From NCBI RefSeq assembly GCF_016086655.4, contig NC_052135.2:18752363-18816362 (forward strand): a DNA stretch of 64,000 nt. The letters are read 5' to 3'. The translations under genes and the position numbers were made by a program. This DNA comes from Lepeophtheirus salmonis (taxonomy: Eukaryota > Arthropoda > Copepoda > Siphonostomatoida > Caligidae). This document shows positions 37,130 to 49,737 of this stretch, piece after piece. Numbering within the stretch: position 1 is the first letter of the stretch; every line of letters begins with the position of its first letter. A model generated the notes under the pieces. It did not search any database. It was not told the origin of the DNA and saw only the letters and a list, made by a program, of their open reading frames with translations.

Positions 37130-37565
37130 CTTAAGTGATTTATCTGGACCGATTTTGATCAATATTTAGTCTAGACCATGATATCAGACTGTAGACCAAA
37201 ATAAAATCGTTTTCAAATGGTAAATCGATTTTTTCGATCTCAATCTATGGAACAATTTGCTCTACTTTTCTAATTTGTGAGTTAAATATGATTTATGCCA
37301 CACATTTCACCTCATATGACATTATTCTGGCGAGTTCACAATTTTATACGACATAAAATGTCATCCACACTTCTTCAATGGAATGACATTGACCGAATTT
37401 TAAATCAAAGCGATCCACATCGAATATTTCGTTGGAACCGATCTAAACACAATTTTTCTTTGAGAATTGTTCAGATTGAAGTTTTTTAAAGGACCAAATT
37501 AGTTCGGTTCTTCTGAAATCATAACGGTTTCATACCGGTCTACAACATTCAGACCAAAACTTAAC
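37130..37565 (+). repeat. Dispersed repeat family E, copy 1
   Basis: Recurring words built around GGACCGATTTTGATCAATAT, TCTAGACC, ACCGGTCTACA and TCAGACCAAAA. A similar cluster at 45945-46210 has GGACCGGTCTTGATATAAAA, TTTTGATCAAAATATTGATC and GATCGGTCTAG. The alignment is patchy. The 64-residue frame at 37295-37489 lies inside and is not recognised. Confidence 0.4.
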
Positions 37566-37677
37566 ACTAGTACTTAAAGTTATTCAACTACGGAGAGTAC
37601 CGGACATTACTCGTAGTAATTAAATGTCCAACTCAACACTGACAGATAACTTTTTTCTATTTTACTTCACAGTGGAC

Positions 37678-37950
37678 TAGGTATGTATGATCGTGGAAGC
37701 CAAAAAAGATGCAGATTGAGAGGGATGTGGAGTAATGTGCCTCCCCTCCCCTTCTTTCAAAATGCTTCCAACACAGCTGGTGGGGAACCAAAACTGTCTC
37801 CCATTATCCAGTAAAATCTCCCAGTACCTGACCAATGGTGATCTATCAAATGGCTGTGTTAACAATGACGGATCTTTTACAATTTTATTAATAGAAAAAT
37901 TTTCATCCTTGTTAAAAAGGTATAGAATACTTCATCCCCGCGTGTAATGA
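37678..37950. other. GC-richer island with short frames on both strands
   Basis: Composition is clearly less AT-rich than the flanks. The plus frame reads MCLPSPSFKMLPTQLVGNQN onward for 70 residues, and the minus frame for 62 residues. Neither shows a motif I know, and they overlap, so at most one could be real. It may be a mobile-element fragment or a small exon. Confidence 0.25.
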
Positions 37951-39603
37951 AAGAATGATCGACATAGCAATTTATAATTATCAAAAATTCCGAATTCCGA
38001 AAAAAAAAATCCAATTATTGGCCTCCCACTTAATAAACGGGGCTCAAAGCATGTTCTTCAATCCTTTCTATCTGTTACTGAGTATTTCTTATTATTGTCA
38101 AAAGCAAGCAGCTGATAGAATGAAACAGAGGAACCAAATACTAATTCTAGGTTTGATTATTCACCTCAACAAATCCCGCATCCCCAATCATAATATGCCG
38201 ATAGGTATCTAGAGTGAAGTTGTGACAGAACAGCTACCTCATCTTCTTGCTCTTGACCTCTAAAAATAACTGATCAGTGAGGCCTCGACTATTTACATCA
38301 GCAATTTAGATAATATTCGATACATCACTTAACAAAAATTATTGAAATATATTCCCTTTCATTCAAATTGAGTCCATTTTTCAAATGAAATTTAATATAT
38401 TTTCCAAATAATTATAGATGCTTTTGAAATAACCCTAAGTATTATGTATGTAACATATATTTTTAAAGTAATTCACTAAAATACCTTAAAGTTAAAGTCA
38501 TTCGTTAAATTCTTTGTATTGAAATACATTGCGTACGTAAATAAGTTTGAGCATTAGTTTGAAAAATTGTTAACATGACAAAATGAATTTAATTAGTTAC
38601 TTAATAAAAGGAACTAATTAAAAAATATTCTAAGAGCTGCTGAAATGTATGAGCATAAATGTATGTTTTATCACTTATGTTTGCATATATTAATAACAAA
38701 TAAAGGAAGTGAATATATACTGTGATATATCGAGTATGAACCGATCCTTTTTTTAGTGTATCCAAGGATAGTATGTTAATATATTTTTTCATATATAGAT
38801 AGTAAGTTTAAACTACAAGAAACTGAAGCATTATGTTAGTGAGTATGTTTTTTACTACATAACTAATTTGTATTAGAGTTAAAACAATTGTAAGTTTATG
38901 AAATCAATTTATTATGTAATTATGACTATTAATCATATATAGAGTGAAATTGGGTAAAATTATCCCCCCAATTTAAGCGTTTTACTGCACTACACGGCCA
39001 TATACAGTTCGTAGGCAGGAATTTTATACTCATACCATAAAAAATATGAACCGTTTCTTAGTGAGAATTCCTTTTATAACGCGCTTATTGAACTGGGTAA
39101 AAAAGAAACCACAAGAATAAGACGTATTTTTGTTACATGATAAACAGTTGATCCATTCATTTTGCCTTTGTAAATACCAATTAAAATAAAATAAGACTTA
39201 CTACTATGAATATAAAACATCGAAATAAAATATATTCTTATTTTTATAATTTCAACAACATGACTTGGGGTTTCAACAAGATCTAATTTGCAAATTTTAG
39301 GTATTGACTGAGTACCTATCAGTATTGGATGAGGTTGCGTGTATATAATACCTACAATATCACATTTTGTGTGTGCCGTTATACACTTTATGAAGAATGA
39401 AAAAACGAAGAATCCAAGGAATAAAATGAAAAAAAAATGGCAAGCAAAACAGTTAGTTAAATTAACTAAACATCAACTAACATATGCTAAATATACGACT
39501 AAATCCTAACAACGTAGGCAATGGACAAAACGCATATAAGACATTATTCTTTTGAATTCGTCAGTATAGGATTGCGTCTAGGTCGTTCCTACAGAAGGAA
39601 ATA
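37951..39603. other. AT-rich DNA without recognisable features
   Basis: Nothing was assigned between the island and the mariner element. The 85-residue frame at 37955-38212 has no recognisable domain. Confidence 0.4.
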
Positions 39604-40618
39604 CCGGGCCGTGTTGCAGACAATAATGCCATTTCGAATGACTTGAGAAACAATTTATTCATACATTTAGAATCATAAAATAGTTTGTGATCAAATTTAA
39701 TCAATGTAGCCATCATTTGACTCAACGACACTGGTCAGGCGACGTCTGAAGCTGCCACAAACTTGCTGGAGGTAATAGGCGTCCATGGAGGCCCAGGCCT
39801 TGTTGACAGCAGCCTTTAAGGCATTTATGTTCTTGTGTCGTTTTTTGCAGGCCTTGGTCTCCACGTGCGCCTAGATAGAGAAGTCTAGTGGGTTCAGATC
39901 TGGGCTCTGAGGGGGCCAGTAGTCCTTGGCCAAAAGTTCATGTTGTCCTTGAGCCACTCCTGAGCTTTCTTGGAAGCGTGGGCGGGTGCTCCATGTTGTT
40001 GAAAACCCCAAGGAGAGTTGTCGACTATGTATTTGATCCACGGAAGGACCTTGGACGCAAGAATCTTCACATAATCCTCTGCTGTTAATCTGAGCCAGTG
40101 GGGAACCATAACAGCTTCATGGCCTTCCTGTTGGATCTCCAAACATCTCCAAAGCTCACAACACGGTCATTTTGCCTGTTGAAAACAGGGTGGACCGTAA
40201 AAGTTTTCTCATCTGAAAAAAATGATGATGCGTCCAGATGAGCTCTTGATATCATTCCAGATTTTCTTGGCACCCTCAAGTCTGACTTCTCGCTGACGTT
40301 CAGTTAGCAGAGGGCGTTCAGTATGCTTGAGATCACCCCCAGTCTCCAAGCGCTTGGAAACGTTGTAAATTGTCTTCAACGAGGCCCCAACCTGTTCCTT
40401 AATGTTGTTATGAGGCACTCCCGCCCTGAGGAGGGCTGCAATTTCGATCCTCTTTGTTTCCTGATTAGACATGGTCTCACGTGTGGAAGTTGTTACTCTC
40501 TCACAGGAAGGATTTTTGTTTATTTTAACAGTAAAAATATGAAACAATCAGATTGGTTGCCAGAAAACCTCTTAAAAAGTATATATACATCATCGGTAAA
40601 TAATTTTGCACGACCCGG
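39604..40618 (-). mobile_element. Mariner-type transposon, 1015 bp, inactive
   Basis: The left end starts CCGGGCCGTG and the right end, reversed, starts CCGGGTCGTG. TA stands outside both ends (39602-39603 and 40619-40620), the expected Tc1/mariner target duplication. Nearly the whole interior is a broken transposase gene on the minus strand (next entry). It is shorter than typical active mariners of about 1.3 kb because part of the linker before the catalytic core is missing. The contrast between its readable coding sequence and the rubble around it suggests a younger insertion than the relics at 4502 and 30300. Confidence 0.9.
39697..40472 (-). pseudogene. Mariner-type transposase, frameshifted
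   Basis: Starting at the ATG at 40470-40472 the frame opens MSNQETKRIEIAALLRAGVP and holds a helix-turn-helix (IKEQVGASLKTIYNVSKRL) for DNA binding. A frame change near 40215-40230 leads to FSDEKTFTVHPVFNRQNDRV, which contains the first catalytic Asp. A second change leads to LTAEDYVKILASKVLPW and then FQQHGAPAHASKKAQEWL, where the second catalytic Asp (family form QQDGAPAH) is His. A third shift gives WPPQSPDLNPLDFSI with the third Asp intact, then a stop codon where the family has Trp. The tail reads VCGSFRRRLTSVVESNDGYI to a stop at 39697-39699. About 50-60 residues between the DNA-binding part and the first Asp are missing. It cannot be active. Confidence 0.9.
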
Positions 40619-42239
40619 TATATATAATCTGTATGGATTTCCAAGACAATTCTTAGGTCATATAGAATAATTGTAATACTATAATTTTTACTTATACTTA
40701 AGCAGTACAATTCCATCTTATTAATTAAAGGATCATTAAGAAAATCCTAAACAAAGAGTTAACAAGATTAATATACGATTGCAGATTTAGTGTTTTAGGA
40801 GCCTTCTGAATTGTATTTGCAAGAAAATACAGATCCAAAAGAATAAGAAGCGTTTTTATTCCTCTGGGTTTTATAATATTTCAGTTCACTAATAGTGGAC
40901 GAAGTGTGTCTCAGCAATTACAGTGATCACACAAATTATTAAAAAAACAACTACATCGGTTCAAACATTAATCTGCTCGTAAAAATCAATTATTAAACTT
41001 ACATAGGTTAATGATAGCAAAGAATGAGTGACAGGCTATTGGGTTAAATACCCTCTCTTGATAAGTTTGTAAATAGAATATGTATTCAAGCACATAAATG
41101 AATGTTCCCCCCCCACCCCATGTATCTCTATTCTTTCCTCTCTATCTGATAATGAACAGTCTCGACTATTGCTATTCAGATGTAAGTTTTATCCTTTATT
41201 GTGTTCTTACATAAATTATTCTCAACTTTTGAATTGTTCCAAAATACCAAACCTGGCTCAACATGTAAGTAAGTTGTGTAAAAGAAGAGACAATGTTTAA
41301 ATTGATATTTCTACAAGGGTTACCAATATTTACAATTTCTTCAATTGGTCAGATCGAATTGCACTGATTAAGTATGAGTAAACATTATAATATTATAATT
41401 TATCCAGGAAATGTTTTTGAAGTTAATAAACGTAATGTATATATTTTCTACTTTAGGAGCGACCGTTAATCGAACCTACGCAAACTTTTTTAATCAAATT
41501 TTGAAGAAAAAAAAACTTAAGAAAGGGACTCTGCATATTTAGTCTTTCTATAGGGGATTACCCTAAAACGGAGCCTAAATAATAGTGAACTGTCCATATA
41601 AGTTTAGATGGGTGTCAAAAACTTATGTTGAATCTATTAACTTTTGTGCGAGTAGCCTAATATAGTTTTATTGTTTCTTAGTGATAAATCAATACATAAT
41701 TCGTTTGTTTAAGTGTAGAGGGAGACAAGTGATAATATTGTGCTTTTGGCTAACCTACTAGGAGGTGGTTTGAGTAAGACACGCCAAAGTTTATCACAAT
41801 AGAATTATTATTGTTTGATCGAATGTATGCAGATATTATAGCATTAAGTAGTTTTTTTATTTATCTTATTTAAGACATACCAATCAAATTTTGCAGCTGT
41901 CCCTTTAGCCTGGGATGATGACAAAATTTATGGTTATTAGGTAAAGAAGTATAATTTGATTGAGTTACACCGTTCCTTGTTTACAAAATGAGTTAAACAT
42001 AACTTGAAATATTTTCTTTGTATTCCAAATACAAAAAAAATCCAATTTTTTATTACTATTATTGGTTATGCATGTAACTTCAAAAAAAATTAGTAAGGAT
42101 GACATTTGGAAACCGTTCAAGTGACATAAGCCCTCATATGAAGTTTGAGAAAATAAAAGTTGTTCCAGAAGTCTAGATTCCATTAATATAACTCAGGTGC
42201 ATTTGTATGAGTCGCCAGTTTGACATAAAGAGTAAAAAT
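40619..42239. other. AT-rich DNA without recognisable features
   Basis: A short C-rich run (CCCCCCCCACCCC) lies near 41106. The minus frame at 41965-42183 has no domain. Confidence 0.4.
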
Positions 42240-42550
42240 AGTATTGTGGTCAAGACAACATTACTCAAGACCAAGTCTTCGATTAATCGATAATCAAGAT
42301 GTTTTATAGATAGATTGAGGCCAAGATTTGAGAGACTGAGACCAAGAAAATGTCAATACATTTAAAAGATAGAGACTAATACTTTGAGAATTCGAGAGTG
42401 AGGTGTGGCCTAGACTATGAGGGGTCAATACTAGGACTATTTAGAGTTAGAACCTTAGAAAATACCAAGAATTTTAAGAGATACAGACTATGACATTGAA
42501 AAGTCGAGAACAAAACCAAACCAGGAGCAATCTGAAGAACCCCCCCCCCC
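42240..42550 (+). repeat. Degenerate minisatellite ending in a C11 run
   Basis: Words built on GAGACCAAGA, GTCGAGA, ACTATGA and GAGACTGAGACCAAGAAAAT recur every few tens of bases with strong divergence and no fixed period. A run of eleven C residues closes it (42540-42550). Reverse fragments of the same type lie at 25745-25860 and 26295-26415. Confidence 0.5.
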
Positions 42551-43174
42551 TTGTTGTAACTCTATTTAATTAAATTCTGAAACTCGAGTTCTCAGTTCAC
42601 ACCTGGCTTGGATCAATGTGGAATCAGATTGGGAGTAAAAGATATCCACATTTTCAAACAGCAGATCCAAATGCGACAATTACCTTTAATTTTACATAAG
42701 TAATTTTTGCTATAATCAACTCGTATGTTTCTTACTATTAGTATTATATGTACCTAAGGCCCACTTTTATCTTCTTCTTTAAATGTCTGCCATAGAAAGA
42801 AGAATGACATGCTTAAATTAACAACAAACCACGTTAAAAAAAAATATATTCCATAGGTCTTTACTTAACAATAAGAGCAAAAGTCGTGGTACGGATAAAT
42901 TAATAAATATTCATAATTATCATCAAGAAATAAAATCACTGTAATGCACACACAATTAATTATGTATATTTAAATAGTTGAAGTATGTACACATACCTAT
43001 GTATTTAAGTTAATAAAAAAAAAAACTGATAATTTATATATTTCTTTTAAATATTTATGAGAGTTACTCATACAATATGAATAATACATGGATATAAGCA
43101 TATCATGTGAGAATTCAAATTAAATTGTTAGGATATTAATATGTGTTTCATACAAAATAAGTATCATTTATGAA
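42551..43174. other. AT-rich DNA without recognisable features
   Basis: No coding or repeat signal was recognised. Confidence 0.4.
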
Positions 43175-43300
43175 AGCAAATCAAACATTGATTGAGCCAG
43201 TCAATCTTTAGAACACTGATGAGGAAAAATGGAACAAAAAAATATGACGTTCAACAAAAAATACAGTGTAAATTAAAAAAATAATAAATATTTATGGAAA
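43175..43300 (+). repeat. Family A partial copy
   Basis: It carries GAGCCAGTCAATCTTTAGAA, CACTGATGAGGAAAAATGGA and GACGTTCAACAAAAAATACA, then GTGTAAATT. These are the family A core words in order. Both ends are missing. Confidence 0.5.
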
Positions 43301-43496
43301 TTTTCCAAATTATATGCGAAATTGTCGGTATCCATAATTCAAGTGTTGCTAAACTTATTATCTGATTTAAGACAAAAATCCTCAGAGTTGTTTAAATAAT
43401 TTTAATTGGCAGCATAGGTACTGAGCATCTATATATTCACCTTGTACCTAAATAATGTATAATAATTAGTGTGACAACACAATGTAGAGGGTTATT

Positions 43497-43655
43497 ACTG
43501 AAATTATAAATTGCATTATAATTGAGGCGATTTCATCTTGGAGCTCATATTTTTACTATGCAATATGGACAAATTTCTTATAAACTTTTATGAAACTCCG
43601 TCAAATGACTTTATTAATAAATACAACTTACACCTGTATTGAATACAAATTGATA
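43497..43655 (+). repeat. Dispersed repeat family D, copy 2
   Basis: Counterpart of 33448-33610: ATAAATTGCATTATAATTGA, TTTCTTATAAA, CGTCAAATGACTTTATTAAT and ACTTACACCTGTATT in the same order. Confidence 0.6.
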
Positions 43656-44734
43656 CCAATGATGAGCAGGAATATGAATTAAATCAAATTAACATGTACT
43701 GAAAATCTTTATGAAGTGTCTAAATTTGTAGAGTTATATTTTTTTTTTTTGATCGATTAGAAACTATTAAAGTATAATGAATAGAAGAAAAATATCTTAT
43801 TTTTTCCTTTGTATTTGTTAATTTTTATCTACAATATGGAAATAAGATTGTATAACGATGTAATAACATTTCTTTTTACATATTAGGATTTAATATATAA
43901 TAAAACTAAATATTAAAAGGATACATTTTTTATAGACAGTAAGATTTAAGTACAATTATTTGTTGTTCCCATTTCTACATCCAATAATACGATAGTTTAA
44001 TATTTTCCTAAATATCAATGAAAAAATGATTTTCATTATTATAAAACTGGAATTTTAGGCCCCAAAAAGATAGACATTAACACTGCTAGCGTCACATATA
44101 AACTCTCTTTCACTCTTTTTCACTCAAGATAATACATAAAATGAAATACTTATAAAAAAGACCATGAAACATGTATTCACCTTGATAAAAGTTACCTAAG
44201 ATATTATTCAACATGCATTCGATTATAAATATGAAGTTTAATCGATGTGGGGGGTAAAACAGTATTTATGTATTATTTGGAGTGAGTCTAATATTTTAAC
44301 GTTTGCAACGATGTTGTTTTTTTTGGCGAATAAAATATTTTAATTTATATAAAAACAAGATAACTACCATTTTTTAGGTATTTCAGACTACTCTACAAAC
44401 TATTGATGAAATTACTGATAAATCTTGTATAATCAGTGATATAATTAATACTACTTAATAGCGCTCAATATATATACATATTAATTGAATAGTGGCTAGT
44501 CTTGAAAAAAATATGCTTGGAAATCAAAGCAGGCTATTTTCATAGCGGTATTTAAACTTTGAATATATATATAAGAATTGGTTATGTAATGTTACCGAAT
44601 ATTTTTATTAGAGTTGTAACAAATGTTTGGATTCATGGACTATCTGAATTTTAGAAATAGTTGTGCAATCTCGTTGTCAATAAGTGTAATATTTGCATCT
44701 AAACAGTTGTTGCAAAATATACTTGCATTTTACC
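43656..44734. other. AT-rich DNA without recognisable features
   Basis: No coding or repeat signal was recognised. Confidence 0.4.
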
Positions 44735-45031
44735 TGTAGTATGGATTTGTGACCCGTCAACATTAAAGCAGACTAGAATGATTTTCCCTAAAATAGAGTC
44801 TGGATTACATTTTTATTGTAATTGAGACTTAATGGTCGTAAAATAACTGGTCATAATTGAACAAAAATAATAAGATGGATTATATTTGAAAGACCATATC
44901 TAGGCCAAATAAAATTTTATTATTCAAATGCATGTTTTAAATATTATTGAGTTTTTAGACCCATTCTAGGAATTTGAATATAAAGTTTATAATTGACAAA
45001 GATGTGTTCATGAATTATGAAGCTGTATGCA
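44735..45031 (+). repeat. Family C repeat, forward arm of a head-to-head pair
   Basis: Landmarks in order: GTAGTATGGATTTGTGACCC, GTCAACATTAAAGCAGACTA, AAAATAGAGTCTGGATTACA, ATTATATTTGAAAGACCATA, CCCATTCTAGGAATTTGAAT, TATAATTGACAAAGATG and ATGAATTATGAAGCTGTATG. This is a near-full copy whose 3' end faces the reverse copy at 45212-45565. Confidence 0.7.
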
Positions 45032-45211
45032 TTTATGAGGTAAGAAAATATATATTGCAAAGTATTCGTTTTTTTAAATTTATTCAAGATTTTTGTTTTT
45101 TTTGTTGCTACATCACATATGTGATGCGTCAACATAAAAATAAATTTGAACAAAATTCAAAAAAGGAAGAAAATCCCAATTCCTTTTCTAAATTCATACA
45201 TGTCTACATAG

Positions 45212-45565
45212 AGCCAAATATTTCATAGATATAATTAAGTCAATTATTAGCTTATTATTCAAATTTATGTGACTATTTAAGTATTTTAAAACTATTATTT
45301 GATTTGAGAGACTTATATTGGACCCAATATATTTTTTTTTCTTCAAATAAAATTTATCAATGAATCATTTGCTTATTGCAGAAGAGCCATTTTGGCTAAC
45401 TCAAGTGTAATTTGTGGCGTCGTCAAAGGGTTAATAAGAATAATCGTTTCATAGAAATTTACTATAATTAGCTATAGAGTACAATGTAATCCCCACTCAA
45501 TTTTGATGATAAATCATTCTTGCTTGCTTTTGTGTGGATGGGCCACATATGTTACATATAAAGAA
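45212..45565 (-). repeat. Family C repeat, reverse arm of a head-to-head pair
   Basis: Read on the minus strand: ATGTAACATATGTGGCCCAT, ACAAAAGCAAGCAAGAATGA, CAAAATTGAGTGGGGATTAC, then TAAGTCTCTCAAATC and CTATGAAATATTTGGCTC. It is a near-full copy. The spacer 45032-45211 also holds a short forward fragment (GATGCGTCAACATAAAAATA near 45122), so several insertions are nested here. The 84-residue frame at 44974-45228 bridges the arms and is not a gene. Confidence 0.7.
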
Positions 45566-45944
45566 GATTTGCAGCAGCAAATTTATGACAGCTGATATCT
45601 ACATAACGGATTATACATATACAATGTATAATAAACTTAAACATATTTAATTATTGAATTCTGCATTATCTGTGTCGAGTATTATTTTAAATAGTTTTGC
45701 TCAGATATTTTGTAAAAAAAAAGAATTAACAGAATCCGGTTTTATATTTTATTCCAATTGTCTTCAATTAAAAAAAACGATTTTAATGAATATATAATAT
45801 GTACATATTATTTTAAAAATACATAACTTTTTGCTTGAATGGTTTTTAAGTACATCAAGTTCTGAGTTGCCTGATATTTTTAGAACTGGATTAAGCTAAA
45901 AAAAACCATCTGACACAGTTATAACTTTTTAAGACAAAATTAAT

Positions 45945-46210
45945 TGGCTCTGGACCGGTCTTGATATAAAAATCGATCTATCACTAATGAGTAATGGATC
46001 TGTACCCCCAAAATGGCATTAAAAAAAGATAAATGTTATGGATGACTTTTTTTAATAATAGGAAACTTTGATCTACCATTTCAACTGTAGTCAATGGCTC
46101 AAATTTGGGTTTACGTTTACAAGTCGCAGTTTTGATCAAAATATTGATCCAGATCGGTCTAGAAAAAGTAAATTTACTCTTTACTGCCCGATGGATCGAA
46201 TATTATTTCG
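45945..46210 (+). repeat. Dispersed repeat family E, copy 2
   Basis: Words GGACCGGTCTTGATATAAAA, TCGATCTATCACTAATGAG, TTTTGATCAAAATATTGATC and CAGATCGGTCTAGAAAAAG resemble those in 37130-37565. The alignment is incomplete. Confidence 0.4.
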
Positions 46211-48905
46211 TTAAATTGAATGGAAATGAAGATTTTCTAATGCAATCAATGATTATTTAAATGAATTATGTTTACATTTGATTCAAAATATCAATGAGTA
46301 AATATGCTTGTAACTGCCATTAAATTTGAGGTTTGAATTGTTGAGTTGTTGATATTTTTGAGAACTTTTTTGTCCAATATCCTTTACATTCCTAGTGTAC
46401 CAATTAGATAATATAAAATTTTCAAAAAAATAGTAAATTTTTTATAAGACAATATTGTGCTAAAATTAGAAATATACAAAATTCCTCCAAAAATCGATTT
46501 TTTCCTCTTCAATTTCTGGATAAAAAGTAATCCAAGTAATTTTCCCGTCATTATTTTTGAAACAAAGTAACTTTGGTCATTGAAGGACTTAAGATATGTA
46601 TCTGGTCACCCATAATCTCCCAACTTCTATCAAATGTATCTTTGTGTTTTTAATTTTGAAGATTAAACTTTAACCATATAGGGTTAAATAAATATTGAAT
46701 AATAATTAGTGAAAATCTTGTAGAATGAAACGAAGCTAAAAAATAAGCTTTGTTTTTGCTTGATGCTTTTGAGTTATTTCCCATCAACCGTGGAGGACGT
46801 CAAAAACGGGAATTATGTGGGAAGCATAGATTTATATTCATTGATTGATGGTGCTGGTGTCGCCTAAGTTCATGTCAACTGTTGCTCTTCCTGCTGTATG
46901 ATGTACTTATACCTATATATTTTTGAAAGTCAACAAAAAATGGAGTATAAAGCTTAAGTCGATAGAACTTTTTCAAGAAAAACTTTGTCTATTTTAGGCG
47001 TAAAGAAGGAGGAGCACTTTGATTCTGAATCGGGAAAAAAAATTATCGGACAGTGTCTCAACACTAGTATTTTTATCTTGATGTTTTTCACTGTCAATAT
47101 AATTGCTTACCAAACTACAATAAAAGAATAAACTCCTTCTAATGATTAGCTACAATAAATACGAGTATTATTACATACTCAAGAAAACCCAAGAGTCACG
47201 ACTAACATCATCTTGTAAACATAAATATCTAAGTATTAAGTAGAACCATTCATATGGATTACTCAGGCAATTACGGGATCATTCTCGTCATCTTTAGAAT
47301 ACATATGTAAATACAAACACAGCCTTACAAATTACTCAGCTTAAAAAGTGGATCTTCTTAAATGCTATTTCCTCTGTTTAATTTGAAGTATCGTACAATG
47401 TATAGACACTTATGAAGTGGAAGTCTAATTACTTAAACTTGAGAGTTCCTCTTTCAATTTTATTTCAGATATATAATAGTTTCGTATATATTACCCTTAC
47501 CTATAGAATAAAATATTAATTATTCGTAATTGGGAGATTCATAAAAAAAAAAAAAAAAAAAAGCAATGCTGACTTGCTTCATTTCTATTAAACTAAAAGA
47601 TGCAAAAAAAAAAGAAAAAGAAAGAAGATGCCTGAATGGCATAATCTTATTTATATTTAACTTCAATTGTTTTCTGGACCTTATAACTATATAATTACTA
47701 GCACAGGGGATTCACAGCCCAAAGCTACGTCCCAGAGTACACCCCAATGGTTGTGTCAATTTTGTAAGACATAAAGGGGGAAAATATAAATGTATATTTA
47801 TTCTAATAAATTGATGTTTATCAAAATATTTTATCTCCTTTTCTGAATAATATGTAGGAGAGAGGTTAAAAAAAATTAAACAATTTATTTTTCTTTAAGC
47901 TGTACAAAAACTTTAAACCTTCCGAAAAATATTAATATAAATTTAACAAAAACACGAATTTATGTGTACAAATAAACAATGTCCAATAGTTTGTGACTAA
48001 ATAAGGGAGCAAACGACATAAAACCACGAACACGATCTATGTATTCGAGTTACATATATAAATTCGATATAAATGTGTTTTTATAACTCTATATCTGATC
48101 AATCTTAAATTGATCTTTTTTCTAAATAGAGAATTATAATTATCTGGTAGTTATCCAATTATACCCCATACTCATCAAATATTCGACTACTAATAATTTT
48201 GTAGCAGGATATGTACCTATATATGTTTAAGGGTTAACAGAAAATAATTTGAGTTTAAAAAATCTTCGTTCAGAAAACTAATAAGTAAGGATGTAGAGGT
48301 ACAAAAATTTGACGTTCAAAAGGATCGATAACTGGAATTATTTACTTAAAAATTCTGCATATGTTTAGTTCTAAATCATTCTTTTTTTTTTTGCAGGTAA
48401 TGAATGAGACTATGTTTGTTTACCTATTAATTACGTGGATATATCAACGTTGTCTCTGCTTCCTATTGAGTCATCCTTCTTTGTGGATGTCTTCTTTATA
48501 AAGATACGTACATAACAAACGGTTTATATATAGATAATGATGAGGGTATAATTTTGTAACATATGTACATATATCAAAGATTCATTGTAAGTATAAGGGA
48601 TTTTTTTAACCCTCCCCTCCTCATTCCACAATGATTTGCTTTACAAAAGGCGATTCCTTATCTGGTCATTGAGGTGAATCCCAAATGAATATATTTTGTC
48701 TATAACTTCAGTTATTCATGACTTGAGTTTTATTTTAATGTATTATACTCAAATGAATAGTTTGTTCTCTTGATTCTAATCAAGGGAATCATTTTTATTT
48801 GTCAATATTCGGCTGTTAATAACTATCAATGTTTTTTTTGCATAGCTAATATTATTACACGATATATTTTGAATGTGTGACAATACAATATTAAAGAGCA
48901 TGAAT
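46211..48905. other. AT-rich DNA without recognisable features
   Basis: A GC-richer patch at 46775-46880 reads YFPSTVEDVKNGNYVGSIDL on the plus strand for about 30 residues to a stop, without a recognised family. An A19 run lies near 47544. A short GC-richer patch lies at 47695-47775. No complete feature was found. Confidence 0.35.
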
Positions 48906-48991
48906 GAAGCATAGCTGCTCAATGGACAACGCGCTTGGGAGAAATTATGCTCTTTAACTCAATGTGTATAGGTTTGATTCACGTTCGCTTC
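48906..48991 (+). repeat. tRNA-derived SINE-like head, copy 2
   Basis: The 86-base stretch has an A-box-like TAGCTGCTCAATGGACAACG, a B-box-like GGTTTGATTCACG and a five-pair end match (GAAGC with GCTTC). Middle stems are broken, so it is not a normal tRNA. An arginine-type tRNA is the closest by eye. It shares several words with 29010-29110. Confidence 0.45.
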
Positions 48992-49737
48992 TAAAGAAAG
49001 AAATATAATTGTATTTGTACTTCAAAGACCAATCCTAGGTCAAACGGAGTAATTGAAGTACTATAAAGTTTACTTAAACTTAATCAGTGAGGATACTAAT
49101 AAATTTAATAGATCCATCTTTGATGATCCAAATAACTTTTCAAGGCTAAAGTATTATCGATTTGTAGCAAGATTTCAAGCAACTTCTGTAGTTACAAATA
49201 TTTGATTTAGTGGATTTTTGTCCTCAAAATTGCCCACAAAGTTTTATTTATAAACTAAACCTTTTCAAAAGTAATAATAACCTTTTTGGGTATTTCTGAT
49301 CGTCAATTATGAATTTTTTATAACAAAAGATGGATACATTTGATTATATTTATGAATTCACAACATAAAGAATGTTCATCCCGGACGATAAGTAGCTCAT
49401 GTATTGATGAAGTATTACGTAAAATTTATATAGAGTTTCATGCCTGATTGCATCACATAGCTAGTATTTGAACTATTTACTGTGTTGACATAATATTTAC
49501 AGAGATATGTGAATGTGCATACTTCTATGTGCATATAAATACAAACAGTAATGGTATTTGTTGCATTAAATAATAGTAAATATTTTCCAGCATGGCAATT
49601 TGTACGATGAGATCCATCTTTTATATTGTAGAAGGACACAATAGTATATAAAAATTTACATACATATTTAAATATGATCACTATAATCTTACATATTTTG
49701 AGTGAGGAAGTTACATATTTTTATCATTCAACATATA

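Noticed and set aside
40323..40670. 115-residue plus-strand frame
   Set aside because: It is the opposite-strand shadow of the mariner transposase and extends past the element's end.
47540..47565. A19 run as the tail of a processed retrocopy
   Set aside because: No coding sequence or gene-like segment precedes it and no target duplication was seen.
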